Of a stretch of 64,000 bases of DNA, positions 60,895 through 64,000 are shown one piece after another. Position 1 is the first letter of the stretch. The number at the start of each line of letters is the position of its first letter. The notes below the pieces were generated by a model. It searched no databases. It worked only from the letters and a program-made list of their open reading frames with translations, and had not been told where the DNA came from. The position numbers were made by a program, and so were the translations under genes. The stretch spans positions 248,001-312,000 of the forward strand of contig NZ_JBHLJR010000001.1 of the NCBI RefSeq assembly GCF_043677095.1, written 5' to 3'. The DNA comes from Natronococcus roseus. GTDB lineage: Archaea; Halobacteriota; Halobacteria; Halobacteriales; Natrialbaceae.

Positions 60895-63858
<2,964 letters not shown>

Positions 63859-64000
63859 AGAGACCTCCGGAGACGGGCGTGAAACGGTGATCGCACTGAC
63901 GGACGAATCATTATACCCGAGTCAGGAGTCGGAGGAACTTAACCCGTCTGAAAGCCCAACACGAAGCGGTGTGGTAACATTCGACTATCGCGAGAGCCGA
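63859..64000. promoter_or_regulatory. Upstream region of uvrA
   Basis: No gene is visible up to the window edge. On the minus strand CGGGTATAATGATTC (about 63908-63922) lies some 55 bases upstream of the uvrA ATG and may contain its promoter. Confidence 0.3.

Overview
This window is chromosome-like haloarchaeal DNA. Coding sequence is GC-rich, the predicted proteins are strongly acidic, secreted proteins carry twin-arginine (Tat) signals, and several hallmark genes are archaeal or haloarchaeal: Orc1/Cdc6, thermosome, archaeal Trm1, Kae1-Bud32 fusion, ThiD-ThiN fusion, SepF, RtcA, and ribosomal proteins S24e and S27ae. The genus cannot be fixed from the sequence alone; a Natrialbales-type haloarchaeon is plausible but is an inference.

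Layout. 1-3.7 kb: a hypothetical gene, then about 1.1 kb of non-coding DNA with nine copies of a 21-bp origin-recognition-box-like repeat in front of orc1/cdc6, which is a predicted replication origin, followed by a SWIM zinc-finger gene. 3.9-18.9 kb: housekeeping and membrane genes (Tat lipoprotein, trm1, YihY protein, PAP2 phosphatase, Lrp regulator, ABC exporter, thermosome, SRAP protein, tRNA-Ser(GGA) with a tail of alternately inverted tRNA 3' fragments, threonine deaminase, citrate synthase, sepF). 19-30 kb: a halolysin-like protease with a CFI-box C-terminus, DUF1028, RNase R-like and PUA RNA proteins, Hsp20, a flavin disulfide reductase, KDG kinase, RtcA and a second subtilase. 30.5-38.1 kb: mutL and mutS with three genes between them, including a second YihY paralogue and a response regulator.

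38-47 kb is a mobile, decayed island. A universal-stress gene has lost its 5' end and an amino-acid permease has lost its 3' end. Between them lies an IS200/IS605-type end remnant that is itself split by a ~3.2 kb DDE transposon. The transposon carries a DUF4870 membrane gene and a winged-helix regulator with palindromic operator-like sites. Just beyond are an orphan IS605-type right end and a complete TnpB-only element that interrupts a secreted beta-propeller gene, whose last codons resume after the element.

47-64 kb returns to core genes: thiDN, an NTP pyrophosphatase, an oxidoreductase, small membrane proteins, pyroglutamyl peptidase, Kae1-Bud32, S27ae/S24e, an intact beta-propeller gene and its membrane partner, a ~370-bp hairpin array, a BNR-repeat protein, a UPF0175/PIN-type toxin-antitoxin locus whose toxin start is broken by an amber codon and a 58-bp tandem duplication, and uvrA. 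DNA replication and repair (orc1, mutL, mutS, uvrA, SRAP) and RNA modification or processing (trm1, rtcA, RNase R, Kae1-Bud32) are well represented. The strongest candidates for further attention are the phased ORB array, the nested transposon with passengers, the TnpB whose RuvC-II residue departs from the usual pattern, the tRNA-fragment tail and the inactivated toxin locus.
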